A DNA stretch of 64,000 nt from Duganella guangzhouensis (lineage in GTDB: Bacteria > Pseudomonadota > Gammaproteobacteria > Burkholderiales > Burkholderiaceae_D). The notes beneath the pieces are model-generated. The model had not been told where the DNA came from, did not search any database, and worked only from the letters and a program-made list of their open reading frames with translations. The position numbers and the translations under genes were made by a program. The stretch's first letter is position 1; the number at the start of each line of letters is the position of its first letter. Positions 19,001-27,918 of this stretch are shown in pieces. The stretch covers positions 1 through 64,000 of the forward strand of contig NZ_WKJK01000001.1 in assembly GCF_009674535.1 (NCBI RefSeq), given 5' to 3'.

Positions 19001-19385
19001 TAAGCCGCTGCACGGCAGCGAGATGCGCATGAATGGCCTGAAGTTCCGCAAAGGACTGGGCGTAGGCCCGAGCAGCCGCGTCGACCTGCAACTGGCCGGC
19101 GAATGGAGCCTGCTGCGCGCCGATCTGGGCGTGGACGACAGCTGCCGCAGCGCGGGCGGACTGCAATTCCAGGTGTGGAGCGGCGAGCGTCTGCTGTACG
19201 ACAGTGGCCTGATTAACGCGCCGGCGGTGGTTAAGCCGGAAATCGATGTGCGCGGACTGACCAGCATCAGCCTGCGAACGTTGGGTGCGCGTGGCAGCAA
19301 ACCGGCGCAGGTTTGCGGTAACTGGGCCAATGCGGCCCTGATCGGAACGGAGGGCGCTAGCGTCACTCCAGTCAATAACAAATAA
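16077..19385 (+). CDS. GH31 alpha-N-acetylgalactosaminidase-like, with F5/8-C and NPCBM domains
   Basis: 1102 residues with a signal peptide (MKSVSAIVAMLASVSALAA). The catalytic (beta/alpha)8 domain carries FFGGGQQNGRFE, then KLDVAW with nucleophile candidate D360, then AWTGDQSASW with acid/base candidate D411. A beta-sandwich follows. Residues about 780-940 look like an F5/8 type C (CBM32-like) domain (ENAFDNDPATWFR), and 950-1095 like an NPCBM domain (GSEMRMNGLKFRKGLGVG). GH31 enzymes with this layout (subfamily 18) include secreted enterococcal alpha-GalNAc-ases acting on Tn antigen. With GH109 next door and a GalNAc catabolic operon opposite, the same activity is the best inference. AAGGAG lies at a good distance before the ATG. 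Confidence 0.82.
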   Translation: MKSVSAIVAMLASVSALAAPIGNLTTLTPTAAQQWDLVTDTGAHVQVSLPRADVLHIWAGPKSGLTGAGDKAAAIVVATPAASVEHSVSEQADHVLIRTPALSLRIDRKPLRFTLYRAGDTQPLWREVQPLELSDKQSVQTLSSEKSERFFGGGQQNGRFEFKGKQLPISYSGGWEEGDRPSPAPFLMSSRGWGVLRNTWSNGEYDLRQSEQISLEHDEARFDAYYFVGKDMHDVLARYTEWTGRARMLPRWALEYGDADCYNDGDNVKKPGTVPKGWTDGPTGKTPDVVDSVARQYREHDMPGGWILPNDGYGCGYSGLPETVQGLAKYGFRTGLWTENGVEKMAWEVGSAGTRVQKLDVAWTGKGYQFSLDANKSAYDGILNNSDARPFIWTVMGWAGTQRYAVAWTGDQSASWDYIRWHVPTLIGSGLSGQAYAAGDVDAIFGGSPETFTRDLQWKAFTPVLMGMSGWSAAERKHPWWFAEPYVSINRRYLKLKMRLTPYMYTLMREAEQSGAPLVRGLMWDYPNDPAANSEAYKYQYLLGRDLLVAPVYRSQAVSQGWRRAIHLPEGRWFDYWDGRQATAGKEGRDIDLAVTLDKLPVFVRAGAILPMYPEMLYDGQKPKDTLTLDLYPQGASEYTLYEDDGNTRRYQDGAFSQQTIRMNASADGVQVEVAPVTGSYDGQLTRRAYALRVLTRQRPASVSVAQGAAGAVLPALADRAAFDAASEGWYFDAAERQGTLHVKSASQDIRQPLRFILQAAPAAALADDAFPAAPVLGRAIPADGMVVINRPGEESGSPLENAFDNDPATWFRTPRTPAVQGGPHEWVIGFTERRLIDGIEIAPRNDQHWKHGQVRDYEIYMGDNNGDWGTPIKRGQLKLQEGLQSISFAPTAGRLLRFRVLSTQNPEGDGAASTDPMVTAANAPSARAFNAAVASDVGPITLSTFHVMAHESKEGAELQQFLSDLALPKGVNRDKPLHGSEMRMNGLKFRKGLGVGPSSRVDLQLAGEWSLLRADLGVDDSCRSAGGLQFQVWSGERLLYDSGLINAPAVVKPEIDVRGLTSISLRTLGARGSKPAQVCGNWANAALIGTEGASVTPVNNK

Positions 19386-19399
19386 AAGAGGCTAAACGA

Positions 19400-20761
19400 A
19401 TGAGCAATCAATTTAATCGACGCGACTTCATGATGGCCGGCGCGGCGCTGGCCGGCGGCTTGATGCTGCCTTCCGCGTTCGGCGCCACGCGTCAGAAGGT
19501 CCGCATCGGCATGATCGGCACCGGCATGCGCGGCCAGGTGCTGTTGCAGGAACTGCTGCGTCGCGATGACGTGGAAGTAGTGGCGCTGTGCGACATCGAA
19601 CCGATCATGCTGGGTCGTGCGCTGGCCAACGTCGCCAAGCATAACAAGCCGAAGCCGATCACCTACGGCGAGGACCGCGACCCGCAAGCCTACAAGCGCA
19701 TGCTGGACAAGGGCGGCCTGGATGGCGTGATCATCGCCACGCCATGGGAATGGCACGCGCCGATGGCCATCGCCGCCATGCAGGCCAAGATCCCGGTCGG
19801 CTGCGAGGTGGTGGCCGGCATCACGCTGCAGGATCACTGGGATGTGCTGAACACCCAGCTGAAAACCAAGACGCCGTATATGCTGCTGGAGAATGTGTGC
19901 TTCCGTCGCGATGTGATGGCGGTGTTGCAGATGGTGCGCGCCGGCGTGTTCGGTGAGCTGGTGCATCTGCAGGGCGGCTATCAGCATGATCTGCGCGCGG
20001 TGAAGTTCAATAGCGGTAATCCGGATAAGCCGTATGGCGATGGCGTGGAGTTCGGCACCAAGGGCTGGTCGGAGGCGCGCTGGCGCACCGAGCATTCGGT
20101 GCAGCGCAATGGTGAGCTGTATCCAAGCCATGGCATTGGGCCGTGCGCGATGTACACCAACATCAATCGCGGCAACCGCTTCACGCGGATTAATTCATTT
20201 GCCACTAAGGCGCGTGGTCTGCATGATTACGTCGTCAAGGAAGGTGGTCCGAATCATCCGAACGCGAAAACCGTGTTCAAGCTGGGCGACGTGGTGACCA
20301 CCACGCTGGCCTGCGAGAACGGCGAGACCATCATCCTGCAGCACGACACTTCGCTGCCGCGCCCTTATTCGCTGGGCTTCCGTGTGCAGGGCACCGATGG
20401 GTTGTGGATGGATGTGAATCACTCGATCCACATCGAAGGCAAGAGCAAGCCGCACCAGTGGGATGACTTCCAGCCGTGGCAGGATAAGTATGACCATCCG
20501 CTGTGGCGCAAGTATGCCAAGGATGCGGAGGGCGCCGGTCATGGCGGTATGGACTTCTTCGTCATTCACGCGTTTGTGGAGGCGCTGAAGGCCAGCGCGC
20601 CGATGCCGATCGATATTTACGACGCGGTGACCTGGAGCGCCATCACGCCGCTGTCCGAGCAGTCGATCGCACAGAACTTCCAGACGCTGGATTTCCCGGA
20701 CTTCACCGCCGGCCAGTGGAAGAGCCGCAAGCCGATCTTCGCCTTCGACGACCGCTACTGA
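19400..20761 (+). CDS. GH109-type NAD-dependent alpha-N-acetylgalactosaminidase (Gfo/Idh/MocA fold)
   Basis: 453 residues with a twin-arginine signal (NRRDFMMAGAALAGG, cut after SAFGA). This suits export of a protein folded around tightly bound NAD. The Rossmann motif IGMIGTGMRGQVL begins near residue 35; GVIIATPWEWHA, GCEVVAGIT and YPSHGIGPCAMYTNINRGNRF follow. These match family GH109, which cleaves alpha-GalNAc by an oxidation-elimination mechanism. It is the fourth gene of the rightward operon, 14 bp after GH31. Alternative: another Gfo/Idh/MocA oxidoreductase, but the Tat signal and context favour GH109. Confidence 0.85.
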   Translation: MSNQFNRRDFMMAGAALAGGLMLPSAFGATRQKVRIGMIGTGMRGQVLLQELLRRDDVEVVALCDIEPIMLGRALANVAKHNKPKPITYGEDRDPQAYKRMLDKGGLDGVIIATPWEWHAPMAIAAMQAKIPVGCEVVAGITLQDHWDVLNTQLKTKTPYMLLENVCFRRDVMAVLQMVRAGVFGELVHLQGGYQHDLRAVKFNSGNPDKPYGDGVEFGTKGWSEARWRTEHSVQRNGELYPSHGIGPCAMYTNINRGNRFTRINSFATKARGLHDYVVKEGGPNHPNAKTVFKLGDVVTTTLACENGETIILQHDTSLPRPYSLGFRVQGTDGLWMDVNHSIHIEGKSKPHQWDDFQPWQDKYDHPLWRKYAKDAEGAGHGGMDFFVIHAFVEALKASAPMPIDIYDAVTWSAITPLSEQSIAQNFQTLDFPDFTAGQWKSRKPIFAFDDRY

Positions 20762-20763
20762 CC

Positions 20764-20833
20764 GTCGTCCCGGCGAAGGCCGGGACCCATAGAACGCCAA
20801 CTCAGCATGGGTCCCGGCTTTCGCCGGGACGAC
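20764..20833. repeat. REP-like large palindrome
   Basis: Two 27-nt arms (20764-20790 and 20807-20833) are inverted repeats with a single mismatch around a 16-nt loop. Each arm itself contains a smaller CCCGGCGAAGGCCGGG-type palindrome. A relative occurs at 28399-28482. It could end the GH109 transcript, but there is no U tract. Confidence 0.8.
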
Positions 20834-20886
20834 GTGGCGTAGGCGGTGTACAATCTGGGCGCTGAATTCCGCTCACTACACTGCTC

Positions 20887-21807
20887 ATGACATCACGCCG
20901 TCTCGCCCTTGCCACTTTAGCCACCCTGTCCGCAGCCGCCATCGTCGGCTGCAAAACCACGCCGGTCATCGAGACTCCGGCGGTGCTGCCGCCTCCCGAA
21001 CCTCTGCCGCCCAAGAAGATCAAGATCGGCCTCGCGCTGGGCGGTGGCGCCGCGCGCGGCTTCGCGCACATCGGCGTGATCAAGGCACTGGAGGCGCAGG
21101 GTATTTATCCGGACATCGTGGTCGGCACCAGCGCCGGCAGCGTGGTGGGCGCGCTGTACGCGGCCGGTAACACCGGCTTCCAGTTGCAGAAGATGGCGAT
21201 GGAGATGGACGAAGCGTCGATCTCCGATTGGGCGCTGCCGCTGTTCCGTAAATCGACCGGTGTGCTGAAAGGCGAAGCGCTGCAGGCCTACGTCAACAAG
21301 GCGGTCAACAACCAGCCGATGGAAAAGCTGAAGATCCCGTTCGGCGCCGTGGCCACCGATCTGAAAGACGGCAAGCCGATTCTTTTCCAGCGCGGGAATA
21401 CCGGCATGGCCGTGCGGGCGTCGTCGGCGGTGCCGGGGGTGTTCCAGCCGGTGGTCATCAGCGGTCATACTTATGTTGATGGTGGCCTGGTGGCGCCGGT
21501 GCCGGTGCGCTTTGCGCGCGACATGGGTGCGGACTTTGTCATCGCGGTCAACATCTCCACTCAGGCCGACGTGCAGGCCACGGTCAGTTCGCTGGACGTC
21601 ATCATGCAGACCTTCTCCATCATGGGCCAGCGCATCAACGACTACGAACTGCGCGAGGCCGACATCGTCATCACGCCGCCGCTGGGCAAGATGGCCAGCA
21701 ATGACTTCAATGGCCGTAATCAGGCGGTACTGGCCGGCGAGCAGGCCGCCGCGCAGGTGATGGCGCAGATCAAACAGAAATTGGAAGCCAAGCGTAAACC
21801 TCAGTAA
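20887..21807 (+). CDS. Patatin-like phospholipase family lipoprotein
   Basis: 306 residues. The N-terminus has a lipoprotein signal (AAAIVGC) followed by a Pro-rich linker. The patatin core follows: LALGGGAARGFAHIG (oxyanion loop), GTSAGS with the catalytic Ser, and VDGG with the catalytic Asp. It is predicted to hydrolyse acyl esters of (phospho)lipids at the periplasmic face of a membrane; E. coli RssA-like proteins share the core but not the lipobox. It is transcribed with the following GlcG-like gene (16 bp gap). Confidence 0.87.
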   Translation: MTSRRLALATLATLSAAAIVGCKTTPVIETPAVLPPPEPLPPKKIKIGLALGGGAARGFAHIGVIKALEAQGIYPDIVVGTSAGSVVGALYAAGNTGFQLQKMAMEMDEASISDWALPLFRKSTGVLKGEALQAYVNKAVNNQPMEKLKIPFGAVATDLKDGKPILFQRGNTGMAVRASSAVPGVFQPVVISGHTYVDGGLVAPVPVRFARDMGADFVIAVNISTQADVQATVSSLDVIMQTFSIMGQRINDYELREADIVITPPLGKMASNDFNGRNQAVLAGEQAAAQVMAQIKQKLEAKRKPQ

Positions 21808-21823
21808 ACCATAAGGAAGCATC

Positions 21824-22234
21824 ATGCAAACCAAGCCATACCTCACTCTCGCCGACGTCAAGAAAATCGCTGCTGCCGCTGAAGCGGAAGCGGTGGCGAA
21901 TAACTGGGCCGTGGTGATCGCCATCGTCGACGACGGCGGCCATCTGCTGTGGTTGCAGCGACTGGATGGCGCCAACCCGCTGTCGTCGCACATCGCGCCG
22001 GCCAAGGCACGCGTATCGGCGCTGGGCCGCCGCGAGTCCAAACTGTATGAAGACATGATCAACAACGGCCGCGTATCGTTCCTGAGCGCGCCCGCGCCGA
22101 TGGCGGACGGCATGCTGGAAGGCGGCGTGCCCGTCATCGTCGACGGCCACACCATCGGCGCCGTCGGCGTCTCGGGCGTGAAATCAGCCGAAGATGCACA
22201 AATTGCAAAAGCCGGCATCGCCGCGCTGAACTAA
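21824..22234 (+). CDS. GlcG/HbpS family heme-binding-like protein
   Basis: 136 residues with the single GlcG/HbpS (DUF336) domain: LTLADVKKIAAAAEAEA, VVIAIVDDGGHLL, RLDGA, SAPAPMADGMLEGGVPV and IGAVGVSG. Members bind heme or cobalamin-like ligands or accompany glycolate and redox enzymes; no specific ligand can be assigned. There is no signal peptide, so it is probably cytoplasmic. AAGGAAG precedes the ATG, and a strong terminator follows 32 bp after the stop. Confidence 0.82.
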   Translation: MQTKPYLTLADVKKIAAAAEAEAVANNWAVVIAIVDDGGHLLWLQRLDGANPLSSHIAPAKARVSALGRRESKLYEDMINNGRVSFLSAPAPMADGMLEGGVPVIVDGHTIGAVGVSGVKSAEDAQIAKAGIAALN

Positions 22235-22266
22235 GCCGTCGCCCACCAGGGCGCAGCCCAAGAATG

Positions 22267-22296
22267 CCGCCTGGCTCAACACCAGGCGGTTTTTTT
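22267..22296 (+). terminator. Rho-independent terminator after the patatin/GlcG operon
   Basis: Stem CCGCCTGG (22267-22274) with CCAGGCGG (22282-22289), a 7-nt loop, then seven T. Confidence 0.9.
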
Positions 22297-22341
22297 ATTG
22301 GAACCTTGCCACGCTGCGAATGGTCTAATCAAGTTGGCACA

Positions 22342-22352
22342 GGGGGGGGGGG
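22342..22352 (+). repeat. G11 homopolymer overlapping a ribosome-binding site
   Basis: Eleven consecutive G end five bases before the ATG at 22358 and overlap the Shine-Dalgarno region of the HicB-like gene. Confidence 0.85.
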
Positions 22353-22357
22353 CGGAG

Positions 22358-22765
22358 ATGGCGGCAAAGCGGCGTAAACGCAAAATAAGGGCGATTTTGG
22401 CCCGTCCATATGTGCGCCGTTTGCTGCCGGATGAGCAGGGCGGCTACACCGCTTATATACACGAGTTCTCGGGCTGCGTTGCCGAGGGCGAGACTGCGGA
22501 TGAGGCGCTGAGTAATCTCGATAAGGCTGCGGCGGCGTGGCTGGCCGCCTCATTGGGGTTGGGGCAGCCAATTGCCGAGCCCATGCAGCCGTTCGATTCC
22601 AGCGGCCGCATCGCGTTGCGGATACCGCGCAGCCTACACAGCGACATCAGCGAGTTGGCGCAAATGCAAGGCTGTAGTGTTAACCAACTGCTGACAGTGG
22701 CGATTTCCGAGTATGTGGGCAAGCTCGGCTTACCTCAGCTGGAGGCGTATCCGGCGCGCAAATAA
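22358..22765 (+). CDS. HicB-family antitoxin-like protein, no HicA partner
   Basis: 135 residues from ATG 22358, chosen because GGCGGAG lies directly upstream; an in-frame TTG at 22298 would place the G11 tract in coding sequence. Residues about 20-75 are the HicB partial RNase-H-like fold (GGYTAYIHEFSGCVAEGETADEALSNL). Residues 90-130 form a ribbon-helix-helix DNA-binding segment (ALRIPRSLHSDISELAQMQGCSVNQLL). The usual small HicA toxin is not found on either side, so this is an orphan or a stand-alone regulator. Confidence 0.78.
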   Translation: MAAKRRKRKIRAILARPYVRRLLPDEQGGYTAYIHEFSGCVAEGETADEALSNLDKAAAAWLAASLGLGQPIAEPMQPFDSSGRIALRIPRSLHSDISELAQMQGCSVNQLLTVAISEYVGKLGLPQLEAYPARK

Positions 22766-22779
22766 AGTCCGTCGCTGCC

Positions 22780-22808
22780 TTGTCAGATAGGGTGTAATTG
22801 GTTATAAT
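22780..22808 (+). promoter_or_regulatory. Sigma-70 promoter for carAB
   Basis: TTGTCA (22780-22785), 17-bp spacer, TATAAT (22803-22808), about 150 bp before carA. Near-consensus. Confidence 0.8.
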
Positions 22809-22834
22809 TCAAAGGTTTAGCCAAATCACATCTC

Positions 22835-22939
22835 TACCGTAGCGACTACCACTCATCCATCATCAATCTGACCAACTCCCCCGTGGCGCGCAAGCTCCTG
22901 GGTCGCTTGAGGGTCGTCTGACGTGGCGCAGCTACGGTA
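22835..22939 (+). promoter_or_regulatory. carA leader with long-range inverted repeat
   Basis: TACCGTAGC at 22835-22843 is the exact complement of GCTACGGTA at 22931-22939. The second arm ends 8 nt before the carA ribosome site AGGAG (22948-22952). If paired in the mRNA it would close an 87-nt loop next to the start. A regulatory role is inference. Confidence 0.4.
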
Positions 22940-22958
22940 ACTTTATCAGGAGTTGCCC

Positions 22959-24122
22959 TTGCCGCCATTTTTTTCTGGCCCCGCCGTTCCAGCCATACTG
23001 GTCCTCGCTGACGGAACCATTTTCAAAGGTGTTTCGATCGGCGCCGCCGGCCATACCACCGGTGAAGTGGTCTTTAACACGTCCATGACCGGCTATCAGG
23101 AGATCCTGACCGATCCTTCCTACAGCCGCCAGATCGTCACCCTGACGTATCCTCACATCGGCAACTACGGCATCAACGCCGAAGACGTCGAAGCCTCCAA
23201 GGTGCATGCCGCCGGTCTAATCATCCGTGACCTGCCGCTGATCGCCTCGAACTTCCGTTCCACCCAGTCGCTGTCGGACTATCTGAAGGCCGAGAACATC
23301 GTCGCCATCGCCGGCATCGATACCCGCAAGCTGACCCGCATCCTGCGCGAGAAGGGTGCCCAGTCCGGCGCCATCGTCACCGGCACTCAAGGTAACGAAC
23401 CGTCGGTCACTCAGGCGCTGGACCTGGCCCGTTCCTTCCCTGGCCTGGCCGGCATGGACCTGGCCAAGGTGGTCACCGTGGCCGCCGCCTACGAATACAC
23501 CGAAACCGAATGGACGCTCGGCGAAGGCTACGGCAAGCTGGAAAACCCGAAATTCCACGTGGTCGCCTACGACTTCGGCGTCAAGCGCAACATCCTGCGC
23601 ATGCTGACCGCGCGCGGCTGCAAAGTCACCGTGGTGCCGGCCCAGACCACCGCTGAAGAAGTGCTGGCGCTGAACCCGGACGGCGTGTTCCTGTCCAACG
23701 GTCCTGGCGATCCTGAGCCATGCGATTACGCGATCGCCGCCGCCAAGGTATTCATGGCCAAGAAGATTCCGCTGTTCGGTATCTGCCTGGGTCACCAGAT
23801 CATGGGCCTGGCCTCCGGCGCCAAGACCCTGAAGATGAAATTCGGCCACCACGGCGCCAACCACCCGGTACAAGACCTGGACAGCAAGAAGGTGATGATC
23901 ACCTCGCAAAACCACGGTTTCGCAGTCGACCAGGCCACGCTGCCGGCCAACTGCCGCGTAACCCACGTATCGCTGTTCGACGGTTCGCTGCAGGGCTTCG
24001 CCCGCACCGACACGCCGGCGTTCTGCTTCCAGGGCCACCCTGAAGCATCGCCTGGCCCGACTGACGTCGCTTACCTGTTTGACCGCTTCATCGGCCTGAT
24101 GGAAGCTTCGGAGAAAAAATAA
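22959..24122 (+). CDS. carA: Carbamoyl-phosphate synthase small (glutaminase) subunit
   Basis: 387 residues from TTG 22959, six bases after AGGAG; the upstream TTG at 22953 touches the ribosome site and is less likely. It hydrolyses glutamine and channels ammonia to CarB. The N-terminal domain has [12 protein letters not shown] and [17 protein letters not shown]. The C-terminal class I amidotransferase has [10 protein letters not shown], nucleophile Cys in [10 protein letters not shown], and the His-Glu pair in [11 protein letters not shown]. It abuts carB with no spacer. Pyrimidine and arginine biosynthesis; cytoplasm. Confidence 0.96.
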   Translation: MPPFFSGPAVPAILVLADGTIFKGVSIGAAGHTTGEVVFNTSMTGYQEILTDPSYSRQIVTLTYPHIGNYGINAEDVEASKVHAAGLIIRDLPLIASNFRSTQSLSDYLKAENIVAIAGIDTRKLTRILREKGAQSGAIVTGTQGNEPSVTQALDLARSFPGLAGMDLAKVVTVAAAYEYTETEWTLGEGYGKLENPKFHVVAYDFGVKRNILRMLTARGCKVTVVPAQTTAEEVLALNPDGVFLSNGPGDPEPCDYAIAAAKVFMAKKIPLFGICLGHQIMGLASGAKTLKMKFGHHGANHPVQDLDSKKVMITSQNHGFAVDQATLPANCRVTHVSLFDGSLQGFARTDTPAFCFQGHPEASPGPTDVAYLFDRFIGLMEASEKK

Positions 24123-27100
24123 ATGCCAAAACGTTCTGATATTAAAAGCATTCTGATTATTGGCGCTGGCCCGATCATCATCGGCCAGGCCTGTGAGTTC
24201 GACTATTCCGGCGCCCAGGCCTGCAAAGCGCTGCGCGAAGAAGGTTACAAAGTCATTCTGGTCAACAGCAACCCTGCGACCATCATGACCGACCCGGAAA
24301 TGGCCGACGTCACCTACATCGAGCCGATTACCTGGCAAGTGGTTGAGAAGATCATCGCCAAGGAAAAGCCGGACGCGATCCTGCCGACCATGGGCGGCCA
24401 GACCGCGCTGAACTGCGCGCTGGACCTGCACCGTCACGGCATTCTGGACAAGTACAAGGTTGAACTGATCGGCGCCACCCCGGAAGCCATCGACAAGGCC
24501 GAAGACCGCTCCAAGTTCAAGGATGCGATGACCAAAATCGGCCTGGGCTCCGCCAAATCCGGCGTGGCGCACTCGATGGAAGAATCGTGGGCGGTGCAGA
24601 AGACCGTCGGCTTCCCAACCATCATCCGTCCATCGTTCACCATGGGCGGCAGCGGCGGCGGCATCGCTTACAACGAAGAAGAATTCGAAGCGATCTGCAA
24701 ACGCGGTCTGGAAGCCTCGCCAACCAACGAGCTGCTGATCGAAGAATCGCTGCTGGGCTGGAAAGAGTACGAGATGGAAGTGGTGCGCGACAAGGCGGAC
24801 AACTGCATCATCATCTGCTCGATCGAAAATCTGGACCCGATGGGCGTGCACACCGGTGACTCGATCACCGTGGCGCCAGCACAAACGCTGACCGACAAGG
24901 AATACCAGATCATGCGTAACGCCTCGCTGGCGGTGCTGCGTGAAATCGGTGTCGACACCGGCGGTTCCAACGTGCAGTTCTCGGTCAACCCGAAAGACGG
25001 TCGCATGATCGTCATCGAGATGAACCCGCGCGTTTCGCGTTCGTCGGCACTGGCGTCGAAAGCCACCGGCTTCCCGATCGCCAAAGTGGCGGCCAAGCTG
25101 GCGGTGGGCTTCACGCTGGACGAACTGCGCAACGAAATCACCGGCGGCCAGACCCCGGCTTCGTTCGAACCGTCGATCGACTACGTCGTGACCAAGATCC
25201 CGCGCTTCACCTTCGAGAAGTTCCCAACCGCCGACCACCACCTGACCACCCAGATGAAATCTGTCGGTGAAGTGATGGCGATCGGCCGCACCTTCCAGGA
25301 ATCGTTCCAGAAAGCGCTGCGCGGCCTGGAAGTGGGCGTGGATGGCCTGAACGAGAAAACCAAGGACCGCGAGAAGATCGAAGAGGAACTGGGCGAGCCA
25401 GGTCCTGAGCGTATCTGGTACGTGGGTGACGCCTTCGCCCAAGGCTTCACGCTGGAAGAAGTGCACCAGCTGACCAAGATCGACCCATGGTTCCTGATCC
25501 AGATTAAAGAGATCGTCGACCTGGAACTGTGGATGGACACCCAGAAGCTGGATCAGTTGGACAAGAACGTGCTGTACAAGCTGAAACAGAAGGGCTTCTC
25601 GGACCGTCGTCTGGCCTTCCTGCTGCAAACCACGCCGGCCGAAGTGCGCGCCAAGCGTCATGAGCTGAACATCCGTCCGGTGTACAAGCGCGTCGATACC
25701 TGCGCCGCCGAATTCGCGACCAACACCGCGTACATGTACTCGACCTACGACGAGGAATGCGAGTCCAACCCGACCGACAAGAAAAAGATCATGGTACTGG
25801 GCGGTGGCCCTAACCGTATCGGCCAGGGTATCGAATTCGACTACTGCTGCGTGCATGCCGCGCTGGCGATGCGCGAAGACGGCTACGAGACCATCATGGT
25901 CAACTGCAATCCAGAGACCGTGTCGACCGACTACGATACCTCGGATCGTCTGTACTTCGAATCGCTGACGCTGGAAGACGTGCTGGAAATCGTCGAACTG
26001 GAAAAACCGGTTGGCGTGATCGTGCAGTACGGCGGCCAGACCCCGTTGAAACTGGCGCTGGACCTGGAAGCCAATGGCGTGCCTATCGTCGGCACCTCGC
26101 CGGACATGATCGACGCCGCCGAAGACCGCGAGCGTTTCCAGAAGCTGCTGCAAGACCTGGGTCTGCGTCAGCCGCCTAACCGCACCGCGCGCACCGAAGC
26201 GGACGCGCTGGCGCTGGCACAGGAAATCGGCTACCCGCTGGTGGTGCGTCCTTCCTACGTGCTGGGTGGCCGCGCGATGGAAATCGTCCACGAGCAGCGC
26301 GACCTGGAGCGCTACATGCGCGAAGCCGTGAAAGTATCGAACGATTCGCCGGTGCTGCTGGACCGCTTCCTGAACGACGCCATCGAGTGCGACGTCGACT
26401 GCATCTCGGACGGCGACACCACCTTCATCGGCGGCGTGATGGAGCACATCGAACAAGCTGGCGTCCACTCGGGTGACTCGGCCTGCTCGCTGCCACCGTA
26501 CTCGCTGTCGCAGGAAACCATCGATGAACTGAAACGTCAGACCTCGCTGATGGCCAAGGGCTTGAACGTGGTCGGTCTGATGAACGTGCAGTTCGCGATT
26601 CAGAAACAGGACGGCAAGGACGTGGTCTACGTGCTGGAAGTGAACCCGCGCGCCTCGCGTACCGTGCCTTACGTGTCGAAAGCGACCGGCCTGCAGTTGG
26701 CCAAGATCGCCGCGCGTTGCATGGTCGGCCAGAAGCTGGCGGAGCAGGGCGTTACCAAGGAAGTGGTGCCGCCTTACTTCAGCGTCAAGGAAGCCGTGTT
26801 CCCGTTCGTGAAATTCCCCGGCGTCGACACCATCCTCGGCCCTGAGATGAAATCGACCGGTGAGGTGATGGGCGTCGGTAAAACCTTCGGTGAAGCCTTC
26901 GTCAAATCGCAGCTGGGCGCCGGCGTCAAGCTGCCGAAGTCGGGCAAGGTGTTCCTGTCGGTGAAATCGTCGGACAAGCCACGCGCCGTCAAAGTGGCGC
27001 GCGACCTGGTCGACATGGGCTTCACGCTGGCAGCCACCAAAGGCACCGCAGCGGTGATCGCGGCGGCCGGGATTCCGGTCGCCGCCGTCAACAAAGTGGT

Positions 27101-27341
27101 GGAAGGCCGTCCGCACATCGTCGACATGATCAAGAACCATGAAATCGTCCTGGTCATCAACACGGTGGAAGAGAAGCGCAACGCCATTATCGACTCGCGT
27201 GCCATCCGCACCTCGTCGCTGGCCTCGCGCGTGACCACCTACACCACCATCGCCGGCGCTGAAGCGGCGGTGGAAGGCATCCGTCATCTCGACGAATTGC
27301 AAGTGTACGATTTACAAGGGCTGCATAAAACCTTACACTAA
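24123..27341 (+). CDS. carB: Carbamoyl-phosphate synthase large subunit
   Basis: 1072 residues, the expected length. Two homologous ATP-grasp synthetase halves are visible. The first opens with [22 protein letters not shown] and the second (near residue 555) with [18 protein letters not shown]. The two ATP-grasp domains contain [12 protein letters not shown] and [12 protein letters not shown]. The C-terminal MGS-like allosteric domain starts near residue 935 ([15 protein letters not shown]). It starts on the base after the carA stop, so translational coupling is likely. Confidence 0.97.
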   Translation: MPKRSDIKSILIIGAGPIIIGQACEFDYSGAQACKALREEGYKVILVNSNPATIMTDPEMADVTYIEPITWQVVEKIIAKEKPDAILPTMGGQTALNCALDLHRHGILDKYKVELIGATPEAIDKAEDRSKFKDAMTKIGLGSAKSGVAHSMEESWAVQKTVGFPTIIRPSFTMGGSGGGIAYNEEEFEAICKRGLEASPTNELLIEESLLGWKEYEMEVVRDKADNCIIICSIENLDPMGVHTGDSITVAPAQTLTDKEYQIMRNASLAVLREIGVDTGGSNVQFSVNPKDGRMIVIEMNPRVSRSSALASKATGFPIAKVAAKLAVGFTLDELRNEITGGQTPASFEPSIDYVVTKIPRFTFEKFPTADHHLTTQMKSVGEVMAIGRTFQESFQKALRGLEVGVDGLNEKTKDREKIEEELGEPGPERIWYVGDAFAQGFTLEEVHQLTKIDPWFLIQIKEIVDLELWMDTQKLDQLDKNVLYKLKQKGFSDRRLAFLLQTTPAEVRAKRHELNIRPVYKRVDTCAAEFATNTAYMYSTYDEECESNPTDKKKIMVLGGGPNRIGQGIEFDYCCVHAALAMREDGYETIMVNCNPETVSTDYDTSDRLYFESLTLEDVLEIVELEKPVGVIVQYGGQTPLKLALDLEANGVPIVGTSPDMIDAAEDRERFQKLLQDLGLRQPPNRTARTEADALALAQEIGYPLVVRPSYVLGGRAMEIVHEQRDLERYMREAVKVSNDSPVLLDRFLNDAIECDVDCISDGDTTFIGGVMEHIEQAGVHSGDSACSLPPYSLSQETIDELKRQTSLMAKGLNVVGLMNVQFAIQKQDGKDVVYVLEVNPRASRTVPYVSKATGLQLAKIAARCMVGQKLAEQGVTKEVVPPYFSVKEAVFPFVKFPGVDTILGPEMKSTGEVMGVGKTFGEAFVKSQLGAGVKLPKSGKVFLSVKSSDKPRAVKVARDLVDMGFTLAATKGTAAVIAAAGIPVAAVNKVVEGRPHIVDMIKNHEIVLVINTVEEKRNAIIDSRAIRTSSLASRVTTYTTIAGAEAAVEGIRHLDELQVYDLQGLHKTLH

Positions 27342-27367
27342 GCCTTGAAGGTTTAGGTAGTACCCGG

Positions 27368-27412
27368 ACCACAGAGCTCGCGCAGGCAAGACGGCGCGGC
27401 CTCTGTGGTTTT
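27368..27412 (+). terminator. Probable terminator after carB / before greA
   Basis: Nine-bp stem ACCACAGAG (27368-27376) with CTCTGTGGT (27401-27409), a 24-nt GC-rich loop, then only four T. Attenuation of greA is also possible. Confidence 0.5.
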
Positions 27413-27441
27413 CCATTGTAAAAACAGAGTAAATAAATAAC

Positions 27442-27918
27442 ATGACTTCAGTTCCACTTACCAAGTACGGCGCAGAACTCCTGAAAGAAGAGTTGCACCA
27501 GTTGAAGACCAAAGAACGCCGTATCGTGATCGACGCGATTGCCGAAGCACGCTCGCATGGCGACTTGTCGGAAAACGCTGAGTACGATGCCGCCAAGGAG
27601 CGCCAGGCATTTGTGGAAGGCCGGATTGCGGAACTGGAAGGCAAGCTGAGCGCCGCGCAGATCATCGATCCGACCACGCTGGACGCCGAAGGCCGCGTGG
27701 TGTTCGCCGCCACCGTCGATCTGGAAGACCTGGAAACCGGCGACAACGTCAGCTACCAGATCGTTGGCACCGACGAAGCCGACATCAAGCTGAACAAAGT
27801 ATCGGTGACCTCGCCGATCGCCCGCGCGCTGATCGGCAAATCGGCCGGCGACGTGGTGGAAGTGCAGGCCCCAGCCGGCCCGCGCGAATATGAAATCCTG
27901 GAAGTCCGTTACGTCTGA
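27442..27918 (+). CDS. greA: Transcription elongation factor GreA
   Basis: 158 residues. The N-terminal coiled-coil has [17 protein letters not shown] and the tip motif [16 protein letters not shown], whose acidic residues stimulate RNA cleavage by backtracked RNA polymerase. The C-terminal FKBP-like domain ends in [10 protein letters not shown]. The stop overlaps the next start (TGATG). Confidence 0.96.
   Translation: MTSVPLTKYGAELLKEELHQLKTKERRIVIDAIAEARSHGDLSENAEYDAAKERQAFVEGRIAELEGKLSAAQIIDPTTLDAEGRVVFAATVDLEDLETGDNVSYQIVGTDEADIKLNKVSVTSPIARALIGKSAGDVVEVQAPAGPREYEILEVRYV

Noticed and set aside
16089..19166. A 1025-codon open frame antisense to the GH31 gene
   Set aside because: Composition is typical of a shadow frame, and the sense strand encodes a clear GH31 with catalytic residues.
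23217..27302. A 1361-codon open frame antisense to carAB
   Set aside because: It is the mirror of highly biased codons in carA/carB. The product is His/Arg/Val-rich with no domain, and there is no ribosome site or promoter.
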